A program made the translations under genes and the position numbers. A model generated the notes under the pieces. The model did not search any database and was not told where the DNA came from. It saw only the letters and a program-made list of their open reading frames with translations. A stretch of 43,610 nucleotides of DNA from Bacillota bacterium (GTDB lineage: Bacteria; Bacillota; Sulfobacillia; Sulfobacillales; JAIMBI01): positions 1-43,610 of the forward strand of contig JAJZYZ010000018.1 in the NCBI GenBank assembly GCA_021797815.1, given 5' to 3'. Below are positions 24,118 through 32,960 of the stretch, piece by piece (within the stretch, counting starts at the first letter, position 1; every line of letters starts with the position of its first letter).

Positions 24118-24600
24118 CGTGGTCGCCTCCTCGGAGATTCGGCTTGCCGCCCCTCTCCATTCCTCGGTCATTCGAGCGGACGCCGGATCTCACGGTTTTA
24201 GCTTAGGCGGCGCGGTTAGGGCCCGCCACGGCCCATGGCTCCCGGTTGCGGGACTGACCGGGCCTGCGGTCAAGGCCAGGTATCCGCTTCGGGAGGCTCT
24301 TACGGCACCGCGCTCTCCCGCGCCGCGCCCCATTTCCGCGTCGTCTCGGCCCCGAAACCCGGGCCGAGAGGCCATGCCCAATCGGGTCCCAAAGCACCTT
24401 TCGGCAACCGCTTGCGGTTGACACCTTGGCAAGACCATCGGTACCGCCTGCCGATGCCCGCCGAGGCCGCTCGGGCCGTCCGGCGTGACGCGGCCAGTGA
24501 GCCAGATTCTAGTGGGCTTGGGCGATGGGACGGTGGTTCCGGCGCCATGGCCCTGCCCGACGATCGCCGCACCGGTACAATGGCGGAAATGGGGGAGTAC
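24118..24600. other. 483-bp divergent upstream region
   Basis: It separates DoxX (leftward) from the ABC transporter (rightward). In-frame extension of the ATPase into this region has no recognisable domain. The clearest signal is the TACAAT box at 24576. Confidence 0.4.
24553..24581 (+). promoter_or_regulatory. Likely promoter of the ABC transporter operon
   Basis: TACAAT at 24576-24581 matches five of six bases of a -10 box, 20 bases before ATG 24601. The -35 candidate CTGCCC (24553-24558) is poor, at 17-base spacing. Transcription from here would begin near 24588, which argues for translation starting at 24601 rather than at the ATGs 24580 or 24589. Confidence 0.4.
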
Positions 24601-25518
24601 ATGCACCAGGCCGCACTGCGTCTCGAGAATCTCACCAAGCGTTATGGCGCCCTGCTTGCCGTCGATCACCTGAACCTGGAGGTGCCCCCCGGCCAGATCT
24701 TCAGTCTCCTGGGTCCGAATGGCGCCGGCAAGACGACCACCCTCGAGATGACCGAGGGCCTCCGGCCGCCGGACGAGGGGCACGTGTATCTCGGCGACGT
24801 CGACGTCATCCGCCATCCTGCGGTGGCGCGCCTTCGGTTCGGCGTGCAGCTGCAGACCAGTGCGTTTTTCGAGCTCCTGACCGTGCGTGAGACGCTCGAG
24901 CTGTTTGGAAACCTGTACCCGAACGCCCTCGACGTTTCCGTGCTCATTACCCGCATGGGCCTCGACGAGAAGGCGGCGGCGCGGGTGGAGGCGCTTTCGG
25001 GCGGCCAGCGCCAGCGGCTTGCCCTGGGGGTGGCGCTCGTCAACGATCCCGAGGTCGTGTTTCTGGACGAGCCTTCGGCCGGCCTCGACCCCCAGGCCCG
25101 GCGAAACCTCTGGGACGTGATCCTGGGCCTCAAGGCGGAAGGCCGCACCGTGGTGCTCACCACCCACTACATGGATGAGGCCGAGGTGTTGTCAGACGGG
25201 CTCGCCATCATGGATCACGGCCGCGTGCTGGACGCCGGCACGCCCCGCGAGCTTATCGCCCGCCACTTGCCGGGAGCCATGATTGAAGTGGATCCGGCAG
25301 TGGGAATCGGCTCCGAGGCCACCGGGATTCCGGGCGTCACGTCCATTGAGCGGCGGGAGGAGGCGACTGTCCTTGTCACCGAGCGCCTGGAGGAGGCGCT
25401 TGTGGGGCTCGTGGCCTGGGCCGGGCGGGAGCGCCGCGAGCTTCGCGGACTCCGGACCCGGAGCGCAACGTTGGAAGACGTCTTCTTAAAGCTGACCGGA
25501 AGGAGCCTTCGCGAATGA
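24601..25518 (+). CDS. ABC transporter ATP-binding protein (ABC-2 exporter type)
   Basis: About 305 residues. Walker A is GPNGAGKTTT (about residues 38-47), the signature is LSGGQRQR, Walker B is VVFLDEPSAGLD and the H-loop is LTTHYMDEAE. The C-terminal 90 residues are the extra domain common in drug- and polysaccharide-exporting ABC-2 systems. ATG 24601 is preceded closely by GGGGGAG; the in-frame ATG 24589 is an alternative. It overlaps the permease gene by four bases. The substrate is unknown; this class often exports antibiotics or lipid-linked compounds. Confidence 0.9.
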   Translation: MHQAALRLENLTKRYGALLAVDHLNLEVPPGQIFSLLGPNGAGKTTTLEMTEGLRPPDEGHVYLGDVDVIRHPAVARLRFGVQLQTSAFFELLTVRETLELFGNLYPNALDVSVLITRMGLDEKAAARVEALSGGQRQRLALGVALVNDPEVVFLDEPSAGLDPQARRNLWDVILGLKAEGRTVVLTTHYMDEAEVLSDGLAIMDHGRVLDAGTPRELIARHLPGAMIEVDPAVGIGSEATGIPGVTSIERREEATVLVTERLEEALVGLVAWAGRERRELRGLRTRSATLEDVFLKLTGRSLRE

Positions 25519-26582
25519 AAGGCATCTGGACCCTCTTCTCCGCCCTCATCCGCGTGACCGTGCGAAACCGCCAGGGTCTCTTCTGGACCCTGTTCTTTCC
25601 GGTGGTGCTGATGGTCGTTTTCAGCTTTCTCGGCAACTCCACGAGTCACATCAACATCGCCCTGGTCGAGCCCCGCGGCACCGAGAGTCCGGTCGTGACG
25701 ATCTTGCAGAAGTCGCCCGGTTTCGCGCTTCATCCCATGAGCAGGGCGCGCGCCCTGGCGGAAGTCCGCGCGGGTCAGATGGATGCGGCGCTGTTCGTGC
25801 CGAAGTCCGCCACGACCGCTCCCACCACGCTTACGCTTCGATACAACAACGCCAACATCATCGCCGGGCAGGAGACGGTCGGGTCTGTCACCGCCTTCAT
25901 CGCGCAGATAAACGTAGCCCTCTCCGGACGTCCCCCGGCCTATCGGGTGGCCGCAGCGCCGATGGCCCGATCGCGCGCCTCGACGTATCTGGACTTTCTC
26001 CTGCCGGGCGTCCTGGCCCTCATGGTGATGCAGAACAGCCTCTTTGGCATCGGATCCGGACTCACGCGCTGGAAGGAGAAAGGCATCCTGCGCCGCTTTC
26101 GGGTCACGCCCTTAAAGCCGGTGGAGTTTTTGGGAGCCACTGTGTTGAACTACATCGCCGTCGGCCTCGCTACGTCCGCTATCATCATCGGTCTCGCGAC
26201 AGCCCTCCTGCACGCGACCGTGGTGCTGCCGCTTCTGGCGCTCCTGCTGGTGCTGCTTCTCGGCATGGCGTGTTTTCTCGCCATCGGTTTTATCGTCGCC
26301 GGGGTCGCCAAGACTCAGGAGGCAACGATTCCGATCGTGAACCTCATCAGCTTCCCGATGATGTTTCTGTCCGGCATCTTCTTTCCGGTCTCGTCGCTTC
26401 CGAAAACCCTGGCGCACATCGTCCACTATTTCCCGCTGACGTATGTCGCGGGCGCGCTCCGCGGTCTCATGTCGGGGCAGCTCACGCTGGCCGCGCCGGC
26501 GATGCGGACGGATCTGCTCGGCATGGTGGCCTGGGTCGCCATCGCGGGGTTTGTCGCGGCGCGGGTCTGGCGATGGGAATAG
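25515..26582 (+). CDS. ABC-2 type transporter permease
   Basis: A 355-residue permease. One N-terminal helix (LFWTLFFPVVLMVVFSFLG) is followed by an extracytoplasmic domain of about 130 residues and then five C-terminal helices, among them VLNYIAVGLATSAIIIGLAT, LLALLLVLLLGMACFLAIGF and VNLISFPMMFLSGIFFPVSSLP; the last is the ABC-2 signature region. RWKEKGILRRFRVTPL is the coupling helix. The start is coupled to the ATPase stop (ATGA). Two half-size subunits would dimerise with the ATPase to form an exporter. Confidence 0.9.
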   Translation: MKGIWTLFSALIRVTVRNRQGLFWTLFFPVVLMVVFSFLGNSTSHINIALVEPRGTESPVVTILQKSPGFALHPMSRARALAEVRAGQMDAALFVPKSATTAPTTLTLRYNNANIIAGQETVGSVTAFIAQINVALSGRPPAYRVAAAPMARSRASTYLDFLLPGVLALMVMQNSLFGIGSGLTRWKEKGILRRFRVTPLKPVEFLGATVLNYIAVGLATSAIIIGLATALLHATVVLPLLALLLVLLLGMACFLAIGFIVAGVAKTQEATIPIVNLISFPMMFLSGIFFPVSSLPKTLAHIVHYFPLTYVAGALRGLMSGQLTLAAPAMRTDLLGMVAWVAIAGFVAARVWRWE

Positions 26583-26701
26583 AGAAGAGGCACGCGGCCG
26601 ACGTCGCGGCGCTCAGGTGAATCGCACCCGGACCAGTGGCAAATCTGATCTGGAAGTCTTTATCACTTCTTAACGGCCGGAAGGGTTTAATGAGACGACC
26701 G

Positions 26702-26722
26702 GACTCCCGCCCGACGGGAGTC
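26702..26722 (+). other. Perfect 8-bp stem-loop in the leader of the repeat protein
   Basis: GACTCCCG (26702-26709) and CGGGAGTC (26715-26722) enclose CCCGA. The stem ends 18 bases before GTG 26741 and just before its ribosome site GGGAGG. Since CTCCC in the 5' arm could also pair with GGGAG of the ribosome site, it could switch translation. It may instead mark the end of the ABC operon. Confidence 0.4.
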
Positions 26723-26740
26723 GCGGTGGGAGGCTTTAGC

Positions 26741-27550
26741 GTGAAACGTTATGCGTTGATGGCGGCCGGCGCTGCAATGACGGCGGCCCTGCTGGGGGGA
26801 GCTTACTGGGCGGGCACCGTGGTGGCGTCGCCGTCTCCCTCCGCGAAGGTGCCGTCCGCGCCGGTCCACACCCTTTCGTCTCATGGCGCGAGAACGCGCA
26901 CCTCGCACTGTCTTTACTCCCGATCGCTTCGCATCCTGACCCACGACACGGCGCGCGCGCTGCACCTCTCTCCGCAGGCCTTCCGTAAGGATCTGGCAAG
27001 CGGCAAGACGCCTGCCACGCTGGCCGTCGGTGAGGGGTCAAGCGCTACGGCGCTCGAGACCACACTCACGACGGAGCTCTCGGCCCACGTGAAGAAGGCC
27101 CAGGCCGCGGGACGTCTCAGCGCTTCGCGGGCAGCCACCATCGAGGCTCATATCTCCGCGCGTGTGGACCACTTCGTGACCAATCCGCCGGCCGTGCTGC
27201 GGTGGAGCGGGCGGCGGCTGGCGCGGTTTCGCGCGCGCATGCTGCTCTTGCGAGACACGGCCCGTGCCCTCAAGATGACCCCGGCGGGCATTCGAGCGGA
27301 CCTCCACCAGGGTGAGAGCCTCGCGGCCATCGCAAGCGCGCACGGAAGCTCGGCCGCGGCCCTGGAGTCGACCCTCATCGCCGACGCCACGAGCGTGATT
27401 CAGCATGCGGTGACGGTCGGACGCTTGACCGCCGCCCGCGCGGCCCGTATCGAAAAGATGCTGCCGGCCCGCATCGACCGGCTCGTCACGGCGACGCCGC
27501 GGTCCGGTGCTCACCCGACGGGAACGCCGGCCGCACCCAACGTTTCATAG
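26741..27550 (+). CDS. Exported protein with two tandem helical repeat domains (DUF2680-like)
   Basis: GTG 26741 is chosen because GGGAGG lies seven bases before it. It gives VKRYALMAAGAAMTAALLGG, a signal anchor, and about 269 residues in total. Two homologous units follow: ARALHLSPQAFRKDLASG with GSSATALETTL and AAGRLSASRAATIE, then ARALKMTPAGIRADLHQG with GSSAAALESTL and TVGRLTAARAARIE, each ending in an IxARVDxxVT-like segment. This pattern resembles the DUF2680/LysM-adjacent helical repeats of secreted Firmicutes proteins, whose role is unknown. ATG 26690 is an alternative start. Confidence 0.65.
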   Translation: MKRYALMAAGAAMTAALLGGAYWAGTVVASPSPSAKVPSAPVHTLSSHGARTRTSHCLYSRSLRILTHDTARALHLSPQAFRKDLASGKTPATLAVGEGSSATALETTLTTELSAHVKKAQAAGRLSASRAATIEAHISARVDHFVTNPPAVLRWSGRRLARFRARMLLLRDTARALKMTPAGIRADLHQGESLAAIASAHGSSAAALESTLIADATSVIQHAVTVGRLTAARAARIEKMLPARIDRLVTATPRSGAHPTGTPAAPNVS

Positions 27551-27722
27551 GAAGACGGGAGCATTTCGAGATCCGGGCCCGGACCGCCGGCCTCCATCTT
27601 CGGTTCTTCGGGAACTAGGCAAGATGGATGGCTGGCGGTCTTCGTTGGGGGCGCGGCGCTCTCGCATGCTGCCCCGGCGCAGGGCGCCATTTTCCGTGTA
27701 TGCTCGGGAACGGGGGGAAAGC

Positions 27723-28427
27723 ATGCCAGAGCGGCACATCGTGGCAGCAGGGGGCGGCAGCGCCGAATCGCGGGAAGGGCAAAAGGCTCTGTCTCGCTAT
27801 ATTCTTGAAGTATCTGGAAAGTCCACTCCGCGGCTCGCGTATCTCGGCACGGCCTCGGGGGATTGCGCCGAGCGTTTCGGGGAGATGAAAACCGCCTGGG
27901 AGGAGCTCGGCGCCGTGCCGGCCCGCCTTTCCCTGTTCTCGCCCCACACGCGGGAAATTCGGGAGTTTCTGCTGGACCAGGACGTGATCTGGGTGGGCGG
28001 CGGCAACACCCGCAATCTTCTCGTCCTGTGGCGGGAGTGGGGGGTCGACAGATTCCTGTACGAGGCCTGGGAGCGTGGCATCGTGCTGGCCGGAAGCTCG
28101 GCCGGCGGGCTTTGCTGGTTCGACTCCGGGCTCACCGACTCATGGGGTCCCGGCTATGAGCCGCTCTCATGTCTGGGCTGGCTTGCGGGGAGCTTTTGCC
28201 CGCACTGGGACGGGGAGGCGGAGCGTCAGCCGCGCTATCAGAACCTTCTTCTCGACGGGACGCTTCCGGCCGGCTATGCCGTCGACGAGATGGTGGGACT
28301 CCACTATGCCGGGACGACGCTGCAGCGCATCGTGAGCGGCCGGCCCGACGGCCGCGCCTTTCGGGCCGCGGCCGACGAGGGACGGGTGACGTTTGAGCCG
28401 CTTCGGGTCGATGTCCTCCCCGCCTGA
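27723..28427 (+). CDS. Peptidase S51 / type 1 glutamine amidotransferase-like protein (PepE family)
   Basis: A 234-residue protein. VAAGGGSAE at the start, IWVGGGNTRNLLVLW (residues about 89-103) and the nucleophile elbow LAGSSAGGLCW with Ser126 identify the S51 family, which cleaves N-terminal Asp or other small peptides by a Ser-His-Glu type mechanism. AVDEMVGLHY is the usual late motif. ATG 27723 is preceded by GGGGGAAA. It overlaps the next gene by 17 bases. Confidence 0.85.
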   Translation: MPERHIVAAGGGSAESREGQKALSRYILEVSGKSTPRLAYLGTASGDCAERFGEMKTAWEELGAVPARLSLFSPHTREIREFLLDQDVIWVGGGNTRNLLVLWREWGVDRFLYEAWERGIVLAGSSAGGLCWFDSGLTDSWGPGYEPLSCLGWLAGSFCPHWDGEAERQPRYQNLLLDGTLPAGYAVDEMVGLHYAGTTLQRIVSGRPDGRAFRAAADEGRVTFEPLRVDVLPA

Positions 28428-28914
28428 CATCCTGATCCGGAGCTTCCGGGTCTATGAGCTGGAGACGCTTCATCAGCTGATGCATGACACCATCCGCACG
28501 GTGGCGGTGGGACTCTACACGCCAGCTCAGGCGGCGGTCTGGGCGCCCGATCCCGAGTCGGCCGCCTGGAGGCTCCAGGCCCTCCGCCTGCGCACCTCGC
28601 TCATGCAGAGTGTGAGCCTGGTGGCCGAGGCGGAGGACCGGATCATCGGGTTTGGCAACATCACGCCCGCGGGATATCTCGACTATCTCTATGTGCACCG
28701 CGAAGCCGTGCGGCAAGGCGTGGGAAGCCGCCTGCTTGATGCGCTGGAAGACGTGGCCCGGCACGCGGGCGCGGCCGAGATGACGGCGCACGCAAGCTTT
28801 CTCCTGCGGCCCCTTTTGGAGCGGCGCGGGTTTGCCGTCCGTGAGCGGCGGGAGATGGTGGTGGCGGGGGTCACTTTGGTCAACTTTGATATGGCGAAGA
28901 GTCTTTGCGGGTGA
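28411..28914 (+). CDS. GNAT family N-acetyltransferase
   Basis: About 167 residues. IRSFRVYELETLHQLMHDTIRTV opens the fold, LVAEAEDRIIGFGNI is the beta 2-3 hairpin, and LDYLYVHREAVRQGVGSRLLDALE is motif A with the acetyl-CoA loop. The last part FLLRPLLERRGFAVRER fits the yafP/ElaA-like subgroup of small-molecule or peptide acetyltransferases; the substrate is unknown. ATG 28411 overlaps the end of the S51 gene; a TTG at 28393 is possible. It converges with the methionine operon. Confidence 0.82.
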   Translation: MSSPPDILIRSFRVYELETLHQLMHDTIRTVAVGLYTPAQAAVWAPDPESAAWRLQALRLRTSLMQSVSLVAEAEDRIIGFGNITPAGYLDYLYVHREAVRQGVGSRLLDALEDVARHAGAAEMTAHASFLLRPLLERRGFAVRERREMVVAGVTLVNFDMAKSLCG

Positions 28915-28918
28915 GCGG

Positions 28919-28949
28919 GCCGCCGGCCGGGTCTAGGACGCCCGGCGGC
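28919..28949. terminator. GC-rich inverted repeat between convergent genes
   Basis: GCCGCCGG (28919-28926) pairs with CCGGCGGC (28942-28949), with the stop codon of the leftward MTHFR fusion gene in the loop. It sits between the GNAT stop and the convergent operon, so it may serve both directions. There is no T-tract on either side. Confidence 0.35.
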
Positions 28950-30885
28950 GAGCCCGGATCGACGTAAGCTCGGTCAGAATCGCCGACAGCGGTTCGATGC
29001 GGTTGAAGCTCGGGACCAGGTACACGCCCTGCACCAAGTGCTCCACCCGGGCTAAAAACTCGAGGGACAGCTCCACCCCCGCCGGCACGCCGTCGTTGCC
29101 GGCACGCGCCATGGCTTCCCGCGCCGATGCGGGAATGCTGATGCCCGGCACCTCGTTGTGGAGGTACTGCGCCTGCCGCAGCGATACGAGCGGCATGATG
29201 CCGACCAGGAGCGGCACCGGAAGCGGGCCCGTCTCGTCAAGAAATGCGAGCAGCTGCTCTTCGGCATAAAGCGGCTGCGACATGATGAAGTGGGCTCCCC
29301 CGTCAAGTTTATGCCGCAGGCGCTCGGCCTCCGCCGCGCGGTCCGGGGCGTTCGGGTTCACGCCCACCCCGATGGTAAAGGCGGTCGCCTGACCGAGGGG
29401 ATGGCCGAGACCATCCTCGCCCCGGTTAAAGGCCGCAAGCACCCGCACGAGCTCGGGGGAAGCGAGATCATACACGGCCGTCGCGTGCGCGTAATCCCCG
29501 AGTCCGGGGGGATCTCCGGTGAGGCAGAGCACGTTTCGCAGACCAAGGGCGTGGGCACCGAGGAGATCGCTGGCGATGCCCATGCGGTTCCGGTCCCGGG
29601 TCGTGAAGTGAATGATGGGCTCGATGCCGCACGTGCGCAGCACCAGCGCGCCGGTGGCAAGCGCGCTCATGCGCACACGGGCCATGGGGCTGTCGGCGAT
29701 GTTGATGGCATCGATGCCGCCGAGACTGTTCATGCCATCGAGGCCGCTCGTGACATCAAGCTGGGACACCTTGAGCCGCCGCGCCGCCGCCAGGAGGCGC
29801 GAGGGATTCGGACTCCGGGGCGGGTCCAGTTCCACGCTCACCACAAACTCGCCCGCGCGGAGCTTCTGTCCGAAGGCACTGGCGTCGGACGCATCGGACC
29901 CCGACGCCATGACCGGCTCCTCGGCCGGGACCGGGCGGTAGCCGAGGACGGGTGACGACGGCGCAGCCGACCCTGCCGGCACGGATGGAGGCACGATGCC
30001 TTCCTGGAAGGCGGCGATATGCTCGGGCCCGGTGCCGCAGCAGCCGCCCACGATGCGGGCCCCGGCGGACACCAGAGCCGGGGTCATGCCGGCCATGTAG
30101 GCCGGCCCGGCCGGGTAGTGCACGCCGTCGTCGCGGCGGGTCGGCTGACCGGCGTTCGGATAGGCCAAGAGCGGAATCCCCGCCCCCTGCAAGATGGGCG
30201 CCATCCGCAAGATGGCGTCCAGAAGCGGCATCGGGCCGGTGCCGCAGTTGGCGCCCGCCGCCGCCGGCGGCCCCCCCGCGAGCTCCAAGAGGGCCCGGGC
30301 CGCCTCCTCCGGGAGAAGTCCGTAGCGGGTGGCGCCCTCGAGCGAAAATGCGAAGCTCACCAGAATGGGTAGAGAAGATTCGCCCCGCACCGCCGCGACC
30401 GCCGCCTCCACCGTTCCCATATCCGACATCGTCTCGATGAGAAAACCATCAACCCCGCCCGCCATGAGTCCGGCCGCCTGCTCCGCGTAGGCGGCGCGGG
30501 CGGTCTCGAAGGGAAGACCCGCCAGTTCTCCCCGCGCCACCGGGTGCCCGAGAGGACCGAGGGAACCCACGATGTAGGCTTCCTCGCCAAAGATGTCGCG
30601 GGCGTGGCGGGCAATCTGGGCGGCACGCCGGTTCAGGCGGCCGACGTCGGCACTCTGATTGAGGGAGGCGAGCCGGGGAGCCGTGGCCTGAAACGTATGG
30701 GTCTCCAAAAGCCGCGCGCCGGCCGCCAGATATTCCAGATGGAGCGCCTCCACCCGATCGGGGTGGGTGAGCGGCAGACACGGCTGCGACCCCGGCTCGA
30801 CCCCCAGGGTCGTGAGCCGCGTGCCGATGCCGCCGTCCCCGACCAGGACGCGGCCTGACGCCAGCTCGGCCGCAAGCGCGTTCAC
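28933..30885 (-). CDS. Bifunctional homocysteine S-methyltransferase / methylenetetrahydrofolate reductase
   Basis: A 650-residue fusion like Bacillus YitJ. Residues 1-300 are the zinc-dependent homocysteine methyltransferase barrel with DGGIGTRL, ETHTFQA, GANCGTGP (Cys214) and GGCCGTGPEHI (Cys282, Cys283 as zinc ligands). Residues about 340-645 are the FAD-dependent MTHFR barrel (FVVSVELDPPR, CLTGDPPGLGDY, GVNPNAP, FIMSQPLY, VPLLVGIMPL). It would make 5-methyl-THF and could also pass methyl groups to homocysteine. GTG 30885 overlaps the stop of the upstream gene in GTGA. It is the last gene of the SAM-riboswitch operon. Confidence 0.92.
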   Translation of the reverse strand: MNALAAELASGRVLVGDGGIGTRLTTLGVEPGSQPCLPLTHPDRVEALHLEYLAAGARLLETHTFQATAPRLASLNQSADVGRLNRRAAQIARHARDIFGEEAYIVGSLGPLGHPVARGELAGLPFETARAAYAEQAAGLMAGGVDGFLIETMSDMGTVEAAVAAVRGESSLPILVSFAFSLEGATRYGLLPEEAARALLELAGGPPAAAGANCGTGPMPLLDAILRMAPILQGAGIPLLAYPNAGQPTRRDDGVHYPAGPAYMAGMTPALVSAGARIVGGCCGTGPEHIAAFQEGIVPPSVPAGSAAPSSPVLGYRPVPAEEPVMASGSDASDASAFGQKLRAGEFVVSVELDPPRSPNPSRLLAAARRLKVSQLDVTSGLDGMNSLGGIDAINIADSPMARVRMSALATGALVLRTCGIEPIIHFTTRDRNRMGIASDLLGAHALGLRNVLCLTGDPPGLGDYAHATAVYDLASPELVRVLAAFNRGEDGLGHPLGQATAFTIGVGVNPNAPDRAAEAERLRHKLDGGAHFIMSQPLYAEEQLLAFLDETGPLPVPLLVGIMPLVSLRQAQYLHNEVPGISIPASAREAMARAGNDGVPAGVELSLEFLARVEHLVQGVYLVPSFNRIEPLSAILTELTSIRARRRAS

Positions 30886-31865
30886 AAAAGCCCCACGGCC
30901 TCCCGCACCCGGGCCACCGCCTCCATCATCACCGTGAGCTTCTGACGGGCTTCCTCCCAGGTGCGGGTCTTCATCCCGCAGTCGGGATCGATGTATAGAA
31001 GTTCCGCGGGGACGATTTGAAGCGCCTGCAGGATGCCGCGCTCCACTTCCTCTACGGTTTCAATCCGGTGCCGGTGGACGTCCACCACGCCGAGCGCCAG
31101 TTCCTTGTCGGCCGGCCAGGGGTGGCGGGCCAGCAGATCGAGGAGTTCGAAGCCGCGATTCTGGGCCTCCAGATCAAGCTGCCGCACCGGCAGCTGGAGC
31201 AGATCGGGATAGATCTTGTCAAAGTCGCCGTAGCAGATGTGGCTGATGGTGCGGGCGCGGATTCCCGCCGTCACGATCTCCATCGCCTCAATCGCGAGCG
31301 GCAGCTCGTCCGGGCGCGTGGAGAGGGCGGGCTCGTCAATCTGGATGTACTGGCAGCCCGCCTCGTCGAGCGCCTTCGCCTCTTCGTGGATGATGGCGGC
31401 AAGGTCCAGGACCAGCGCCCGCCGGTCCGCATAATGGGCGTTGAACGACCAGTCGCAGCAGGTGTAGGGTCCGGTCAGCATGCCCTTGACCGGCCGGTCG
31501 GTGAGGGCCTGGGCGGCACGGTACGCGCCGACGCCCAGAAGCTCGGGCGCCGGGCCCACGGGCCCCACCACGATGGGTTTCCGATAGTAGCGGTTCCCGT
31601 AGGAGCGCACGGGCAGCGACTCCTCGAAACCTGTCCACCGCTCCGCGAAGTAGGCCACCATGTCGCCCCGCTCCATCTCGCCGTGGACCAGGATGTCAAG
31701 GCCCAAGTCTTCTTGCAGGCGAATGACGTCCACGGTCGCCAGGCGCTCTTCGGCCTGCAGGTCCTCCTCCGAGATGCGTCCCTGCCGGCGCTGCCTGCGC
31801 GCCTCCAGCAGGCGCTCGGGCTTCGGGAAGCTTCCCACCGAGGTGGTGTTCAGCGTCTCATGCAT
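30882..31865 (-). CDS. MetE C-terminal-domain methionine synthase, stand-alone
   Basis: A 327-residue protein equal to the catalytic C-terminal half of cobalamin-independent methionine synthase. All zinc ligands are present with MetE spacing: His209 and Cys211 (ISHICYGDF), Glu233 (LDLEAQN) and Cys296 (DPDCGMKTR). IQIDEPAL is the homocysteine-binding segment. ATG 31865 is chosen over an upstream start at 31982 because TTSVGSFPKP is the usual family beginning; it overlaps the previous stop by eight bases, with AGGAGG about 12 bases upstream. It should transfer a methyl group to homocysteine. The donor could be methyl-THF, helped by the N-half protein next door, or a folate-independent donor as in core methionine synthases. 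Confidence 0.88.
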   Translation of the reverse strand: MHETLNTTSVGSFPKPERLLEARRQRRQGRISEEDLQAEERLATVDVIRLQEDLGLDILVHGEMERGDMVAYFAERWTGFEESLPVRSYGNRYYRKPIVVGPVGPAPELLGVGAYRAAQALTDRPVKGMLTGPYTCCDWSFNAHYADRRALVLDLAAIIHEEAKALDEAGCQYIQIDEPALSTRPDELPLAIEAMEIVTAGIRARTISHICYGDFDKIYPDLLQLPVRQLDLEAQNRGFELLDLLARHPWPADKELALGVVDVHRHRIETVEEVERGILQALQIVPAELLYIDPDCGMKTRTWEEARQKLTVMMEAVARVREAVGLL

Positions 31866-32868
31866 GGGGGTACCGCCCCTCCTCTTCGATGGGTTGGGTG
31901 CGATCGATGCTGGCGGCCAGCGTCCCGAGCCACCGGACTTTGGCCTCCGCCCGATCGGGGGGCAGAAATTCGAGGCCGGCATTCGGGTGGAGCCACACGC
32001 GCCCGCTTCCCTGTCGCTCCGCTATGGCCGACACCGTCCGGGACACCAGATCCCGGTCTTCGAGCCGCACATTGCGAGCGTCAATGAGGCCGAGTCCCAC
32101 CTCAAACGGCAGGGGCTCCCGGCTCAGACGATCAACTAGGGACGGCTCCGCCACCAGGTCGACATAGACGCGGTGGACGCCGGTGCCGAAAAGGCGGTCA
32201 AGCCACTGACCGGCCGGACCGAAGTAAAAGGCCAGGCTCTGTTCGATGGCCGGGTTGGCCCCCAGAAGTGCGGTCCAGGCAGCGACGCCCTCACCCGGAT
32301 CAACCGGCGCCCCGGTCACGGCGGCCGGTTCGTCCCACTCAATCTCGACCGCGCCGGCGCGCGCGACCGAGGCCGCTTCGAGCGCCAGCACCTCAATCAG
32401 ATCGGCCAGGAGATGCTCGCGGTTCCGGTAGGTCTTGTCGTCGGTCAGCGCCAGCAGGGTGAGCGGGCCCGGCAGGGACACTTTCAGCGGCCGGGTGGCC
32501 GCCCCCACCGCGAGCCGGGTCCATTCCGCCAGCACCCCGCCCTGATATTGCAGGCGGCCGACCACGGTCGGCTGGCGGTAGTAGAAGTTGTTGTCGAAAA
32601 AGCGCTGCAGTCCGCCGTGCACGAGATTGTCGGTGTCGCGCACGACCGGATCGGTCAGGTCGTTCCAGCGTATCTGGCCGTCGGTAATGCGGGTCAGGCC
32701 GGCTGCGGCGAATATAGAGAGCGCCCGCGCGGTGGCCGCCACGAACACGTCCTCCAGCGCCCGTGGGCCGATGGCGCGCCGGTCAAAACGTTGGATCGCC
32801 TGCCGCACGCTTGCTCCCGCGTGGGCGGGAATCTTCGGATACGAGCCCAGCACCGTGGTGTTTATCAA
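31858..32868 (-). CDS. MetE N-terminal-half-like barrel protein
   Basis: A 336-residue protein, first gene of the methionine operon. VLGSYPKIP opens it, KVSLPGPLTLL and VEIEWDEPA lie in the middle, and RVYVDLVAEPSLVDRL then VGLGLIDARNVRLED resemble the N-terminal barrel of MetE, which helps bind the folate tail but is not catalytic. The zinc ligands are absent: the position of HxC reads VHRVYVD and the late Cys region reads LHPNAGLEF. Together with the next gene it looks like a split MetE. The start is TTG 32868 with AGAGG unusually close; GTG 32853 is an alternative. An inactive paralogue of the C-half is the other reading. Confidence 0.8.
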   Translation of the reverse strand: MINTTVLGSYPKIPAHAGASVRQAIQRFDRRAIGPRALEDVFVAATARALSIFAAAGLTRITDGQIRWNDLTDPVVRDTDNLVHGGLQRFFDNNFYYRQPTVVGRLQYQGGVLAEWTRLAVGAATRPLKVSLPGPLTLLALTDDKTYRNREHLLADLIEVLALEAASVARAGAVEIEWDEPAAVTGAPVDPGEGVAAWTALLGANPAIEQSLAFYFGPAGQWLDRLFGTGVHRVYVDLVAEPSLVDRLSREPLPFEVGLGLIDARNVRLEDRDLVSRTVSAIAERQGSGRVWLHPNAGLEFLPPDRAEAKVRWLGTLAASIDRTQPIEEEGRYPHA

Positions 32869-32918
32869 GTCCTCTAAGCCTCTTTCAAGCCTCTTGCGAG
32901 GCCCGGCCGGCCGAGGAC

Positions 32919-32948
32919 ATAAAAGCCCCCAGCCGCAGAGGGAGGGGG
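32919..32948 (-). terminator. Attenuator terminator of the SAM riboswitch
   Basis: Leftward, CCCCC (32948-32944) and GGGGG (32930-32926) form a stem followed by CTTTTAT. The segment TCCCTCT (32943-32937) inside it is perfectly complementary to AGAGGGA (32965-32959) at the 3' side of riboswitch helix P1. Without SAM an antiterminator can therefore form; with SAM, P1 sequesters that strand and the terminator forms. Confidence 0.85.
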
Positions 32949-32960
32949 TACAACCACATC

